A stretch of 64,000 nucleotides of DNA from the NCBI GenBank assembly GCA_003952965.2, contig CM025855.1:27081442-27145441 (forward strand). The letters run 5' to 3'. The translations under genes and the position numbers were made by a program. The DNA is from Morella rubra (taxonomy: Eukaryota > Streptophyta > Magnoliopsida > Fagales > Myricaceae). Positions 10,473 to 23,029 of this stretch are shown one piece after another. Position 1 is the stretch's first letter. Every line of letters starts with the position of its first letter. The notes under the pieces were generated by a model that saw only the letters and a program-made list of their open reading frames with translations, was not told the DNA's origin and did no database searches.

Positions 10473-10969
10473 CTCATGTATGATATTGTTATAGCATGAT
10501 AAATCATATTATGGCATATAGTGTATGTTACATTTGTATTATATGTAATATATGATATAGTGTATCTTATTGGTTGGTTAGCTTACAAGATATTATAAAA
10601 CATTAGAATGTATAGATGTATGCCTCCTTATATATGTATTAGAATGTATTTAATTAATAAGTATATGGCAGTCCACCATATTGAAGTTGTTAAGGCATAG
10701 TATTGTATGTCACTCAAGTATGATATTGTTATAGCATGATATATCGTATTATATTATGGTATATAGTAGTATATGGTACCTTTGTATCATATATGATATA
10801 TGATATAAGGTCAAAGTGTCAAGCATAATTGAGAAAAAAATGAGTAAATCAAATATTGGTTACCACAAATGTCCATAAATCATGTATCTTATTAGAAAAT
10901 TAGCTTATAGGATATTATAACACATTAGACTGTATATTAGAATTTATTTAATTAACGAGTATATGGTAC
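10473..10969 (+). repeat. AT-rich imperfect tandem duplication
   Basis: Two roughly 230-250-bp units (about 10473-10700 and 10703-10965) share GTATGATATTGTTATAGCATGAT at the start and GATATTATAA..ACATTAGA..GTATA towards the end. No coding potential is seen. An LTR-like piece follows directly. Confidence 0.55.
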
Positions 10970-11683
10970 TGATGTGAATCTCGGCCAATGAAGAGATCCA
11001 ACAGCGAAGAGGGAACCCAAGATTGTTCTAGAAAAGATTCGAATGGAGATCTCGACCCGTTGTTTATGAAAACAAGAACCTCGGTATAAGGAAGACGCCA
11101 CAAACGGTGGTGAAAATTCCGTTTGATAAGACGTGATGAACGCTACAGGAAATCCAGATAAGTTTAAATAGTTCTTCAAAGAACCAAAGAGAAATAATCC
11201 TCACAATTTTCTGTAATCCAAGTCTGCGTTTTTCATTACTTAGGCACCTATATATAGGTCGGCCATTACAAAAAAAAAACCCCTAACATCATAAACCTAA
11301 TGAAAGCTGAAACTTGGTAAGAAAATAAATCCTTACATGCCTAAAACAAAAGCTGGACGCCTAAAGAGTCAAAAGACACCATAAATGGAAACAAAGCAGA
11401 GCCTAAATTAGCCATACACGCCCATAAGGAGAAAACCCAAAAGAGGAAGGAATTGTATCCTTAAACATTAGATCCTTCTAGAACTTGAATCATGGTGATG
11501 CTTCTTGGTTGCTCACGTGGATCTTGATCAATGGGCCTCCACGCATTTGCTTGAGCCCATGCCTCTTGAATTAATCCGTTGAGTACCTCTTTGAACTTCT
11601 TGGCTCGTGCTCTCGTAACCGGCCCAATTGGGACTTGAACTATATCCTTTGACGTTGTGCCTTGATTTCCATCAAGTACAGCA
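10970..11683 (-). mobile_element. LTR-like fragment carrying a Gypsy-type polyprotein tail
   Basis: The unit is bounded by TGATGTGAATC and GTACAGCA. On the minus strand at about 11668-11463 it encodes a clean run VQVPIGPVTRARAKKFKEVL followed by NGLIQEAWAQ and a stop (TAA near 11465). G-P-x-T-R-A-R-A-K/R is the conserved tail seen at the C-terminus of many plant Ty3/Gypsy polyproteins. A TATATATA box lies near 11250. The flanks (GGTAC and CCCTA) do not form a target duplication, so it could be a solo LTR with the pol tail inside it or a truncated 3' end. The protein-family call rests on motif memory. Confidence 0.5.
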
Positions 11684-12316
11684 CCCTATTAAAGTATATT
11701 ATATTATCACTTTATGATAAATAGCAAATACGTGTGAAAGTTCTTCACTAATAAATGCATTCCCACAATGTGGGATTTCTCATTTGGACACTTTTCATAA
11801 ATGTCCAATCCCAAAATATTATATATTATATTACTTACTTTTGAAAAACTTTTACAATACATTGATATTTCTAGTGTTTTGGAATGCCTGCCTCATTTTG
11901 AGAAACATCATAGTACACCACATATTTAATATGTCCCTAAAGTTTTAATTTGTCCAATATATTAGGCCCCTCAAGTTATAAAAAAAACAATAATCAATTA
12001 TTGTCTCCGTTTGATTTGGCCATTAAAACAAACGGAAAGTGTCAAAATGCACCTCCAAAACAAAATTACTAAAAATTTGAGACAAAAAAAAATTAACACG
12101 CTAAATGTAAATCCATGTAGTGATAAAATATGAGGTAAACCCACAACTTCAAAATAAGAAATTTAAAATTTTAAATAAAAGGAATACATAAATAACCCTT
12201 TTATTTCATTATAATTTTTGGTGACATTACAACACGAGAACCATAGGAAACTTTAATATATTTGAACCGTCTATGGCTGTCAAATACAGATATGTCCTTA
12301 ATTGTTGTTGTTCGAC
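11684..12316 (-). repeat. 3' UTR and flank of psi-4, inverted copy of psi-7 flank
   Basis: About 11880-12316 is the reverse complement of 36979-37495 with small indels. It includes the T/A-rich runs, a GTTTGATTTGGCC segment and the poly-A signal region near 12200. It was duplicated together with the adjoining germin-like gene ends. No independent gene is seen. Confidence 0.7.
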
Positions 12317-13190
12317 CAGAATTGCTTTGGAGATAGTTAACCACATTGTTGTCCACCTGGAATGCCTTGGTTAGAACATCAGGATAGATAAGAGGATTAG
12401 ATCCAAAGACTGCTTTTGCTATGGTGATCACCCCAGGATTCTAGCTGCTAAAACCAGCAAGGGCAATGCGTTGGTCTTTCACACATTCAATTGGAAGTGA
12501 ATGAGACCAATTGGGAACACAAAGACGTCTCCCTTATTTAGAACTTTGGTGAAGAGGCGGTTATCTGTGTTGGATATGACAACCTACATACAGAGTACCC
12601 TCTACGACTACTAGAATCTCAGCGGCACGAGGGTGGGTGTGAGGAGAATTTAAACCATATGGTGCAAAGTCAATGCGAGCCAAGGATATGCCAAGTGTGT
12701 TGAGGCCTGGTAAGTTGTTAAAACGTCCACTGCAGTGACATTCAATCCGAGTGGGTTTGCAGTGTTTTCAGAAATTTCGAGTCCCAAGAAGTCATTTGCT
12801 GTTGCAAGTTTTGGGTCCTGACAGAACTTTCCATTTACAAACGCTACAAGAAGAAAGTATGTTACCATCTCAAATGGGACAATAGGAGACTTCATAATGT
12901 GTACGGTTGATAACATGTGATGCGGAAAATGAAATGCCCATATAAAGATTGCCACAAACACTAATCTTGTACTATGTTTATTCCAAACATAAGAGAAAAA
13001 ACACTCGATTCCTATGGAACAAAATGATGGTGCTGTACATACCAGCGGAAGTGGGATTGTTGATCGCAACACAGGAGTCTTGGATGGGACTGGGGTCAGA
13101 GGCCGAGGCCAATGAAATGCCCATATAAAGATTGCCAGTACTATGTTTATTCCAAAGCAAACTGGAGCACAATTACTTTAGGGAACACTC
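12317..13190 (-). pseudogene. psi-4: germin-like protein, type A, exon 1 overwritten by its own intron
   Basis: Exon 1 (about 13188-13043) keeps [14 protein letters not shown] and a donor GTATGT at 13042, but has lost its ATG. Its signal-peptide part is replaced by a 46-bp copy (13111-13156) of the gene's own intron (12928-12954 joined to 12969-12987). Exon 2 starts after TTGTAG at 12843. A scrambled segment near 12720, a two-base loss in GFVTS near 12580 and a one-base loss before the C-terminus near 12328 shift the frame and remove the normal stop. The box-1 motif ([10 protein letters not shown]) survives between the lesions. A degraded TATA box (TTTATAGA) lies at 13260-13267. Confidence 0.88.
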
Positions 13191-14516
13191 CTTGGTATAT
13201 GTGATTTTTGCTTTATTGAGGGACAATAACTGATTGAAGGTTGCAGGGAAACGTGTCTGTTTATAGAGTGAAGCCACTGAACTGGTCTATATATATTCTC
13301 CCTTCCACGGGAAGAGTTATGATTGGTAAGTCTTTAACTATAGCACTTATTTATTCAATGGGTGAACCATTCTTTATCCACTAATTCTCGCACCAATTGA
13401 AATATTGCAACCCAATGCGACCATTTCAATCAATGGAATCATTCTGACGTTGCTTTGGACAATCCACTTTTGCCTTCACATTGGTATTTGAAATTGAGTA
13501 ATTAGCTCGAGTACTTAGAGAAAAAGGAAGGAAAAAAGAAAGAAAAGGGGAAGTGGTTTAAGTGCCACTTGAGTCCTTTCCTCGTGGAAAATCTGTCATT
13601 TGTTTAGCTGTGAAAGTAAGAAGTAGGAGAACCTAGCCTGTAGGAGGGCATAGAAAAAGTCCAAACGGAGGGCATATTTGTTTATATTTATATTATATAT
13701 AAACTGAGTTGACCCTTTCTTTGCCATTTGTTTAGATGTGGAAGCAAGTAGTAGGAACCTCGCCTGCAGCAGGGCATGAAAAAGTCCAACCAAACGCTAC
13801 ATAGGTATAGTTTAGCCCTGCTAGAATTATATTTCGTTCCTACAAAGAGATATGTGTTAAGATTATTGGACTTAAGTTGCCGGTAGAATCTATTATAAAA
13901 TATTCGTGGACATATATAAAGTTAGGTACACGTTACATTAAATTTCACTCAATTTTATGTCCTTTTATTTTTCTAGGAGATATGGTCCGAATTTACTCGT
14001 ACTCCTAGACAGTGATAGGGCCGCGAGTAGCCGCGTACTCCTACTCGAAATTTTCGATTTGGGACTTCGGCCCAACGGGGCAAAGGTTTTTCTAAAGCCC
14101 GTGACTTCAGCTCGTCGAAGCCCCTGGGCTTTTATTGGCACGTGACATGCACCTCTGTCTGTTTTAACCTTGCGAGACCAAACTTGTTCTTTTAGGCTTT
14201 GTTTCATACTGCTTAATTCAAAACGTATTTTCACTGGAACGCCTTCTGGATGCAATTCAAGTGCAGGTTCTGTGTCGGAGTTTTCAACATACATTGTACG
14301 AGTTTCTTTCGAAACCCTCTTGAGCGCCCAACCCGAACATACGTTGGAAGGAGAAGAAGGAGAAGACCACGACATAATAAGCAACCAATTTTTATTTCAT
14401 TATAATTATTGCTACAAGGTTACAAAGGAATTGTAGGAAAATTCAATTTATTATCTAGACCGTATGATGGTTCAATGTGGTTATTGTATCTATATCTTTA
14501 ATTATTTAGCCTCCAA
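13191..14516. other. Intergenic region between psi-4 and psi-5
   Basis: 13318-13790 is the type-A promoter flank and provides the empty sites for the CACTA element (near 13575) and the small retroposon (near 13700). 13970-14375 matches 39780-40237, including an unexplained open stretch on the minus strand (see 40067-40237). 14370-14516 is the type-B 3' UTR of psi-5. No complete gene is seen. Confidence 0.6.
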
Positions 14517-17500
14517 TCATTTGAATTGCTTCTTGAAATATTTAATCACATTCTTGTCCACCTGAAAGGCCTTGGAAAGAACATGGCGATTGATGGGAGG
14601 ATTAGCGCCAAAGACTGCATCAGCTATCGTGATCACCCCAGGATTTTGGCTGCTAAGAGCGGCAAATACAAGAGCATCGGTATTTCCATATTCCACTGGA
14701 AGTGAATGAGACCAATTGGGAATACAAAGACGTCTCCTTTCTTTAGAACTTTAGTGAAGAGGCGGTTATTTGTGTTGGATGTGACAAAGCCAACGTAAAG
14801 AGTACCCTCTAGGACCACTATTATCTTAGTGGCACGGGAATGGGTGTGTGGAGGATTTAGACCATATGGTGCAAAGTTGATGCAAGCTACAGATATGCCT
14901 AATGTGTTTATGCCTGCTAATTTGTCCACATTCACAGCGGTAACATTTGAGCCTTGCTTATTTGAGGTGTCATCAGGCTTGTCCAGTCCCAAAAAAGAAG
15001 AAATCATCAACTTCAGCATCTTTCAAGTTATTGCAGAACTTTCCATTCACGAATTCTACAGAAAGAAGAGGAAGTAACTATCATAAATTATTCAGAATTG
15101 AAGAATATCAAGTCCTAACTCAGCATAAGTGTCACCCTAAGGAATATCCTCCTCGATATATGTGTGAATTCTGTTAGGATGATGGAAAACAATATTACAG
15201 GTTTGTGAGAATAATGATTCAAGGTGTAGAAATGTAATACCTCTAATCTTTTAAGCTACTTTTAAGACTCTTGTGTTAAGGTTTTTTTTTCAATATCTTT
15301 AGTAATTGTGTTCTTTTCCTTAGTATTTGCTTTATTTGTGCATTGTTTAATATTTATCATTCGATTAATTACTTATAGGATTTCTTTCCTCTATTTAATT
15401 TCTTTGGTTTCCAAATTCGAGACTTTAGTATTTTAATTTACCTTTTTAATTTAAATTGCATATGTGCTTTCTTTCTTTAATTCTTAACTCTCTGCATTAT
15501 TTGATTTACTTTCATGTGCTTAAATGATGTGATATCCCTTCCCTAAAATTTTTCGATTTCTCTAATTTCCTTAATTTCCTTGATTTCTCGTATTTAGCCA
15601 ATTAACGGTTATGATCGTGATTGTCTCTATTTTATCGGTTTCTATGCATTTAACAAAATTCTTCCATTCTCTTGTTAATATCTTAGTATTCCTATTGCTT
15701 GATTTAAACATGTGATATTTTTCCTAAGTATACTTCATTAGCTCATATTTAACATTTTCTAAGTTTTAGATTTGATTTCTTGACACATGATTTATTTCGG
15801 TTCTAATTGCCATTATGGATTTCGGTATGCTTTCCCTTTTCATTCTCTTGCTTACATCTAAATTTTTACCTAGTATCAATCTTGATTATTCTATCACTAA
15901 TCTCGGTTAATTACTTGACTAATTACTATTTCTTTTCTCTAACATCTACATTGATTAACTTTACAACTTAGCTAATCATTTTGCTAACCTAAGTCTACTT
16001 TGATGTCATGTGGGTCCCACTCTCTCTCTCTCTCCCTAGGTCACACGGCACACACAAGAAAATCCTTGTTTTGTCTTGTTTTCTTTGTCCTTTTCCCTTG
16101 TCCCATGTTCTTGGCCTTAATGCATGAATAGTAAGATTCAAAAATGGACCAACCGGCCATGCTTGCTTGCAATCACATTTGATTTGATTTTGAAGTGATT
16201 TTAGCTTGTGTAAGTATCCTTAATCATCACCTAGGGAAGAGGGAGTGTGCCATTTGGCTCCTCCAGCCCTTGTGCCGCCCAAGCCACCCAATCAAGGGGC
16301 TTGCTTGTGGCAGCCACCCCTTGACCAAATGATGGCAAGGTTGGCTATAAAAGCTAACCCTTGCCATGCATTTCTCACACCAACAGCCATCCATTTGAGT
16401 CTGAGAGAGAGAGGAATGAGTGCTGAGAGCTTTCGGCCAAGAGGGAAAGGAAGGAGAGAAAAAAAAAAAAAGAAGAAGAAAAAAGGTGGAAAAACTTCCA
16501 TGCCAAGGTAAGTTGGCAAAGGGTTTTGGCCAAGGCCTTGAACACCCCCTTGCACCACCTCTTTCCTACTTCCTCATCATCATTTCCACTTCTTCTTAGC
16601 CCCTAGTTCAGTGTCATTAACCAATAGATCTTGTGTTAATAGGAGAACATCAAGAGCTACCCGAGATCACCAAGGTAAGGGTTTAGGTTCTTGTGTTTTG
16701 TTGAGGATGGATAACATGTTCTCTTGTATTGATTGATCATATATATTTGTGTGCATAGAACTGTGATTCAATGATGAACATGTTAGGGTTATGTTGGATT
16801 CAAAGTTTTGCAAAAAAAGAAAGGTTCAAAGGTGCTATGAAGTATATGCTAGTCTAGACATCTTGCATGTTAAGGCTTAATGAATATTTCTTATAACATG
16901 TGTATGAGATTGCTTGCTGAGTTGGTTTGATTTTCAAAAAGAGCTCTGGACATGCTTTATTATGCTATGGCAGTGGTGATAAGCCTAAACTTAAAGCCTT
17001 ATAGACCACGGGTTGGTCAAGAAAAATGGCTTATGGTGTTGCATGTTGCACTACATGATTTTATGATTCAATGTCATGCATATGTGATATGAAATGTGGA
17101 GCAATAATGAGAATGATGATGGCCAAAAAGCTTTAAAGTATCCATGATCAAGAGAAGGCCAAATGAGGCCAAAGAAAGGAGCCATGGGCTCAAGAAAGAG
17201 GTTATGAAGTTGAAAGCATGAAAAAGATGCATTATGTATGTTCATTGATGATATTGCAAATGATCTTTATTTGCCTTTAAGTTTCTTTGAAGAATCCACA
17301 TGTCATGTGCTCTATGATTTCCTTTATGTTGATAGATTTAATTATTATTTTTAGCCTAAAGTTTCGAAAAGCATAGATCAATCAAAAGCATGAACACCTA
17401 TCTAGGGCATTTAGGCAATCATAGGTGCTGCCCAAATCGACCCTAAGCTACAGGTTTATTTTTGCATGAAACTTTCAGATATATCCTTATCTAATATTAT

Positions 17501-19572
17501 GATCCCTGTAAAAATTTCAGCCCAAAATGAAGAAGGAAAAGGTCGAAAATGCCCCTAGAGGTCTCTGAGGCCAGATTCGACATTTTGCCTAATTCGTTAG
17601 GGAAAAAGGGTCCAAAATGAGAAAATAATTACATGGTTGGATAGAGCACGAAAAATTGATGTGGGAGCCCAAAGTTTAGTTCAAATCAAGTTGAAATAAG
17701 GGCCCAAATCACAAGACCCGTTTAGGAGCCTAAATGGACTTTAGGCCCAATAACCCTAAAATAGCATCAAGCCAATAATACTTTGGGAATAGACCCAACA
17801 GGGTGTAAGGAGGCCCAATAGGCCTTCAATGGGGTTTAATGTCTTAGATCTTACTAGTTATTATCATGGTTGTTTCAATTGTCAATGATTATTCTTTAAA
17901 CCTGTTATGTTTCTTTCAAGTTCATTGCAAACTAATGTACATTGTTTGGTGGAATGTTACATGTGTACTTTAATGCTTGGATATGAGATTGCATTCATAA
18001 GAGGAAAAAAAAAGTGAGGAACCCCTAAGCCTGTGAGGTGATTCCCCGAATGGTAGTGACGGTACCGGGCACTTAGGAGACATGCAACCCCCCACAACAG
18101 GGAGTGGGTGGGCTCCTTTATGAACGCTAAGGCATAATGTTAAGGGTTCTGGTGCTAGAGGCACGGGACAGTCCTATAGAAGGGGAGGGGACGCACAACC
18201 CGACTCTGGGGGTGAACAGAGCAAACATCGGGAACTCCTCAGGAACCAATGATGGTGTGATGCATTGTATATTTTAATTCATTCAAGTTCATTCTTAGTA
18301 TGCTTGAAGTTAGTTTTACACCACGTTTAAGAGAATTATATGCACAGTATTTGTTTGATCATGTTTCCCCGCCCCCACCTTACTGAGTCAATAGGACTCA
18401 CCCTTTTTCTCTTATGTTGTTTTTGCAATGCTTGGCAACTTGGGTATTGAAGAATGAAGCTATTCGAGGATGAGTTAACCTACGATTTCTACCCTTATAT
18501 CCTAGTACTCAAGAACCAAACGTGGGTTTCGGATTTCCTTTAAGTATTAGTGGAGCATAAGGCCCACTGGTTCTTTAGGGAGCCCTCACCCCCATCCCCT
18601 GTACCCCCACCATCCCCTCTATCCCACTATCCCCGTTACCCCGATTTGAGGACTTTGGTTTGCCAGGTGTACCGCCCGAGTGGCTAAGGTTCGATTACGT
18701 TCCCTCAGCCCCGCCAACAGGAAATAGTAGTACCACTCTGGGATCCAAGATTATTGATCTTACATCGGACTCGAACAAGGAGGATTAGTACCCCTCTTAG
18801 GCTTATTAGAGTGTTTCGTTAGTCTTTAGGGTATTCATTTCCTTGTAATCAGTTTTCAAATGGTACGGTGAACTTTAGGAAGTTCCCAAATTTTTATATT
18901 GTACTTTTTATGTAGTCCCGGGAGGACAGTTTGACCTTTTCTTGTATTAAAAATGTCATTGTTATTTCAAGTTTTCAATCTCCTTCGTGTCTCTTTCCAC
19001 GTCCTTTATTTCAAAGTTCTTACCTCTACTCAAAAGCCTAATCCAACACTTTCAATCTAATTCGTTAATGACATTTTTCTAAGTGCATATTATTACGATG
19101 CGATATTTTATATGATTTTGCCATATTTCTTTTAGTTGTTAACCAATTAAGGTTTTCCAAGTGCAAATATAACGATTTATTACTTTGTGAGATTTTACTT
19201 CTTTCGTTCAAGTTTCTAAACTGATTTATGACCTTCTTCTATTTATCATAACAGTTTTAAAACAAGTCTTCCGCTAAGTAAATTTGAGGGCATTTAAGCG
19301 ATTCTAAAAGTTTTTATCGTGCGGTAATTTCTGAATTTTATGCATGCAATTACTATACGCAAGCCGAGAGAATAAGTACCAGTACGGGACGTGACAAGAG
19401 AAAAAAAAATGATTCTAGAAGAACTGAATGATGTTTCTATGTACGTACCATTAGAAAATTTGGTTGCAACAGAAAAGTCTTGCAGGGGACTAGGCTCAAA
19501 AGCAAAGGCAAGGGAGCATGCCAAAGCAAATAGGAGCACAATTACGAGGTCCATAGGAATACCTTTCTCCAT
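14517..19572 (-). pseudogene. psi-5: germin-like protein, type B, intron split by a 4.2-kb LTR
   Basis: Exon 1 (19572-19449) starts ATG and encodes MEKGIPMDLV... with signal peptide and FEPSPLQDFSVA. The usually conserved Cys is Ser here. The donor GTACGT is at 19448. Exon 2 (15055-14517) starts after CTGTAG. An extra T near 14998 shifts the frame (FFFF for FFFSG). The cupin then reads [13 protein letters not shown], with box-1 Glu changed to Lys, to HFQWNME, where a lost G shifts the frame again. The stop is at 14519-14517. Between the exons, intron sequence homologous to psi-9 is interrupted by a long solo LTR (15233-19396). A TATA box is at 19687-19696. Confidence 0.88.
15233..19396. mobile_element. 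Giant solo LTR (4.16 kb, probably Ty3/Gypsy) in the psi-5 intron
   Basis: The segment starts TGTAATACC and ends GGGACGTGACA. It is absent from the homologous psi-9 intron, where AGGTGTAGAAAAAAAAATAATG is continuous near 41080. The flanking pentamers AGAAA (15228-15232) and AGAGA (19397-19401) fit a 5-bp duplication with one change. The inside has no protein domains. It contains a (CT)n run near 16021, an A-rich tract near 16460, GGCCCAATA-type words near 17760-17830 and CTTACTGAGTC...GACTCACCC near 18380. Size, termini and lack of coding suggest a solo LTR of a large Gypsy element; the lineage is not proven. Its last 56 bp recur at 36096-36151. Confidence 0.72.
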
Positions 19573-21265
19573 CTTCGAGGCTTTCTCTAGCTTTTAGTAT
19601 TCTGCGTATTCTTTGTTTGTTTTCTAAGCGTATTCTGCGTATTCTTGCTTTGGCGAGGGGTGAGAAACGTGCTGCGGAAACACGTCTATTTATAAAGGGG
19701 AATCACTGAGCACGTCTATGTTTTCCCCATGCACCACAACATGGTAAGATTTGGTACGGAAGTCTTCAACCACTACCGGTCACATCTTGAAAAATGCAAA
19801 AAAATACGACCTGTTCAAATGATGGAATACTGCACTTCTAATGCATTGAACATTGAAATGCCTGAAGGCTGAACCGCTGTAAGTTCGCTATGTCCTTTCT
19901 CGAGGCAATGATGACAAGATGTGATGATTTCCCACAGCTAACAGGCCAAGGCGTACGTCCCATTTAAAAAAGAAAAGAAAAGACAAATTAAAGACCAACA
20001 TATCTCGGTAGGTAGCCTTCATTTCCTTGGAGAAGTGCCATTTGCCATGTTGATCCTTTCTTCCCCTTTACCTTTAGGTAGTAGATGAAAGATAGGATGA
20101 AACTTCAGAAATAAGATTTTCCCTTGAAGCATCAGTATCTTTCATTGGCTGTCTAGTTGGGAAAAGATACAACATGAAGACGCTTTATCTATTGTTGGTC
20201 CACATCTAGAATGTGTTTGTTTGTGAAAATTTCGGGTGGTAGAAATTTTGGATATTGAAGTTAATGAAAAAATAAAGATAATATATGAGAGTCAGTAAAA
20301 AAATAAAAAGAGAGAAGATTTGAATGAATATTATAATGAAAAAGAATTATTTGATAGAAAGAGAAATATTATTTTGTAGTTTTTTTAATCAGGCTTGAAA
20401 TTTTAGAGTGCTAATATTTCGGCAAACAAACACTATATAAAATTATCCTTTCTAAAATATACTTCCGTAAATCCAACATTTAGGGAGTCAAATCTTAAAC
20501 TTCCTCACTGAAAAGGAGGAAATATACTGATAATCGACAGAGTTTCATGCCACTAAGATTTTATTTTCTCATCCAATCTGAATCCATGTCAGTAAGGATT
20601 TCGATCTTATTCATTTTGATGCTTTTAGGCATCGTTTAATGTAGGTTCTCTATAAGCTTATGAATATCCCAAAGTCATAAAAAACCGAAGCAGACCGCCT
20701 TATTGGAGTTGGCAAAGTCACTGCTGGACACAAGATGCACAACCACAATGTATACTGCTAGAATTAGGCCTTAAAATAGTGTTGATATGATTTTCCAAGA
20801 ATTATACAGCACAACAACTCTGCAGCAATCCGATAAAGTTTGAATATGGACATGTCATTTAATTAGGTACCTGATTCTATCATCCTATCTAAGTGCTACT
20901 TAATTTCATAGCTTTAAGATTACAATGGGCGCAGATTTCACTCGTGAGGACAGGGTCAACTTACATGACTGCTTCAGCAATTTAAATTTGTAAGGATCGT
21001 GTAAGTTTTGGATAGTCCAAAGCAACATCTGAACTGCGCCTGAGCTATTCCATCAATTGAAGCATTCATATTCACTTACCCAATAAATAATCAGTCGCAT
21101 TGGCTTGCATTTCAATACATGCGAGCAGTGGTGAAAGACGGTTCACCCATTGAACTTTTCTGCTATTAAGGTTGAAGACTTGACAATTCTTAATTTTGCC
21201 GTGTAAGCCTAAAACATAGACCGGTTCAGTGACTTCCCGCCATAAATTGACAATTTTCCATGCAA
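19573..21265. other. Shared upstream region of psi-5 and psi-6
   Basis: 19573-20110 is the psi-5 promoter flank, matching 41261-41676. 20110-21265 is the psi-6 upstream flank, matching 2245-3050 and 43741-44284. It supplies the empty sites for the 2.06-kb element at 41677 (near 20118) and a paralogue of the LINE-1 target (20950-20985). A small MITE-like insert lies at 20213-20433. Confidence 0.6.
20213..20433. mobile_element. MITE-like element with GTGTTTGTTTG termini
   Basis: The segment begins GTGTTTGTTTGTGAAAATTTC and ends with the inverted form GAAATATT..CAAACAAACAC (221 bp). The interior is AT-rich and non-coding. The paralogous flank near 43915 lacks it. The target duplication is unclear. 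Confidence 0.55.
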
Positions 21266-21845
21266 CTTTACCAAGTTCGCATGTTAAAATGATTTCTTTT
21301 TAGGCTTCTTTTTTATACTGTGCCTTCTAGTTTTCTGCATCACATGTTTCCAATTACGGGAAACATTATGGAAGTGTTCTATAGTCCCCATTGGCGATGG
21401 TTACAAATTGTTCGTTCTGGAAGGATCCGAAGCTTGTCACAGCCAATGACTTCTTCTTCTCGAGGCTCCAAATTCTCAGAAAAACCGCAAACTAACTCGA
21501 ATCCAACGTAATTGTTGTGAATGTGGACAAATTACCCAGCCTCAACACACTAGGCATATCCTTGGCTCGCATTGACTTTGCCCGATACGGCCTAAATTCT
21601 CCCCATACCCACCCTCGTGGCACTGAGATTATAGTGACTGCAGAGAGTACTTTATACGTAGGCTTTGTCACATCCAATAAAGATAAGTACCGCCTTTTCA
21701 CCAAAGTTCTCAACAAGGGAGACGTCTTTGTGTTCCCAGTTGGCCTCATTCACTTCCAATTGAATGTGGGAAAGACCAATGTAATCGCCTAATTTGCAGG
21801 TCTCAGCAGCCAACATCCTGGGGTGATCACCATAGCTAACGCAAT
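21266..21845 (+). pseudogene. psi-6 (5' part): germin-like protein, type A, exon 1 deleted
   Basis: The promoter flank (to 21265, ...TTTACCAAGTTC) joins directly to the middle of the intron (GCATGTTAAAATGATTTC), so exon 1 and its donor are gone. A second deletion near 21420 removes the intron end, the acceptor and the first residues of exon 2 (VFVNGKFC). Exon 2 then reads [30 protein letters not shown] and [18 protein letters not shown], with box 1 and box 2 histidines kept. A small insertion gives a stop TAA near 21791. The gene is cut at 21845 by a Copia retrotransposon and resumes at 32299. Confidence 0.88.
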
Positions 21846-23029
21846 TGAACGGAATTATTTAAGACTCAATACGACAACAATTGAACCTAGAGGGAGGGGG
21901 GTGAATAGGTTCTGCAGCTAAAACTTTAAATCTTTTCAATTTAACAATACGTTTTCTACACAAACCAAATCAGTAAGTTCAATACCCACACGTTTTACAG
22001 CAGTACAAATAATCCAACAGACAGTAAATCAATTAAGTTCGAATCTATATTCAAGATTCTTTCAAAACAAGAACACCTGAAAATTCAGTTTGTAGTTCAC
22101 GTTTATTAACACTTTAATCAAGAACAATAATTAACAGATCAATCACCACACAAAGACACAAATCTTTTGGTTACGAAGAGAAAATATCTTGGAAACAAAT
22201 TCTAAGAGAGAAAAACTCTCCGGGCTCGTAGGCCAGATAACGATTTCACTAGCTTTTCAAACTCGAAATACAAGGTGATCCATAGACTCAAGAATACACA
22301 ATATCCTAATCTAACACACTTGCTTTCTTACCCGAACAACACCATTCGGATCTGCTCCAATGCAGGGAATGAGAACCTCTCATCCATTCAAAAAGCTAAC
22401 TACCTTTACCTAGCTATTCATACCTTGCCGTCCTCCATTGCAAACTCGTAACAACGGCAACCGCACAAACTTGGCACTTGGACCTTCAAGATTTCAGCAA
22501 CCTCCGAAAGTCTTGAATCTATTTTGGAGAAATAACCACGGTGATCAATCTATAGAACTAAGAATCCTAAAGAGAGGATTTTATCTACAAGGTTCCATTC
22601 TCAGTTCATACACTTCAAGGTTCCATTCTCAGTTCATACACACGAAGGCTCAGAAAAAGGGGGGTAGAAATATACAAGAGAAGGTTTCACATAGAAAGCA
22701 TGGTATTTCTTGATTTTTCTAGGTAAGTTTCGTAATAGAATCAAGGAGTTATAAGCTCTGGGTGACTAACGTTTTAGTGGAGGGTCTAGGGCTTTTTGGG
22801 TCTTTCATGACGTCATCCATTTAGTTATAAACGGACTAACCAACTTCTGTTACTGCAGTGCCCCAAATCGCGCTTCTGTCTGACTTCCAGCTAACTTGAC
22901 ATTTCTGGGTAAAAACTCAGCTTTTTACTTCTATCTTCAATTCTTCATAGTATCTTCGAAACACCTTAATATCTCAGGAAATAAACTAAATTACATGTGA
23001 AGTATAGCCAACTAAAATAGTCCCTAACA
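21846..23029 (-). repeat. 3' LTR of the Sirevirus-like element (left copy)
   Basis: The LTR runs TGAACGG...CCCTAACA on the plus strand. It carries an extra tandem copy of a CAAGGTTCCATTCTCAGTTC segment near 22605-22650 that the other LTR lacks. Confidence 0.92.

Noticed and set aside
13965..14384. A 139-codon open frame on the minus strand
   Set aside because: Only the first 50 or so codons are conserved at 40067-40237; the rest matches non-coding flank with different frames in the paralogue, so it was not called a gene.
16245..16558. Open frames of 88 codons on both strands within the giant LTR
   Set aside because: They depend on A-rich and CT-rich tracts, have no recognisable domain and overlap antisense; likely chance.
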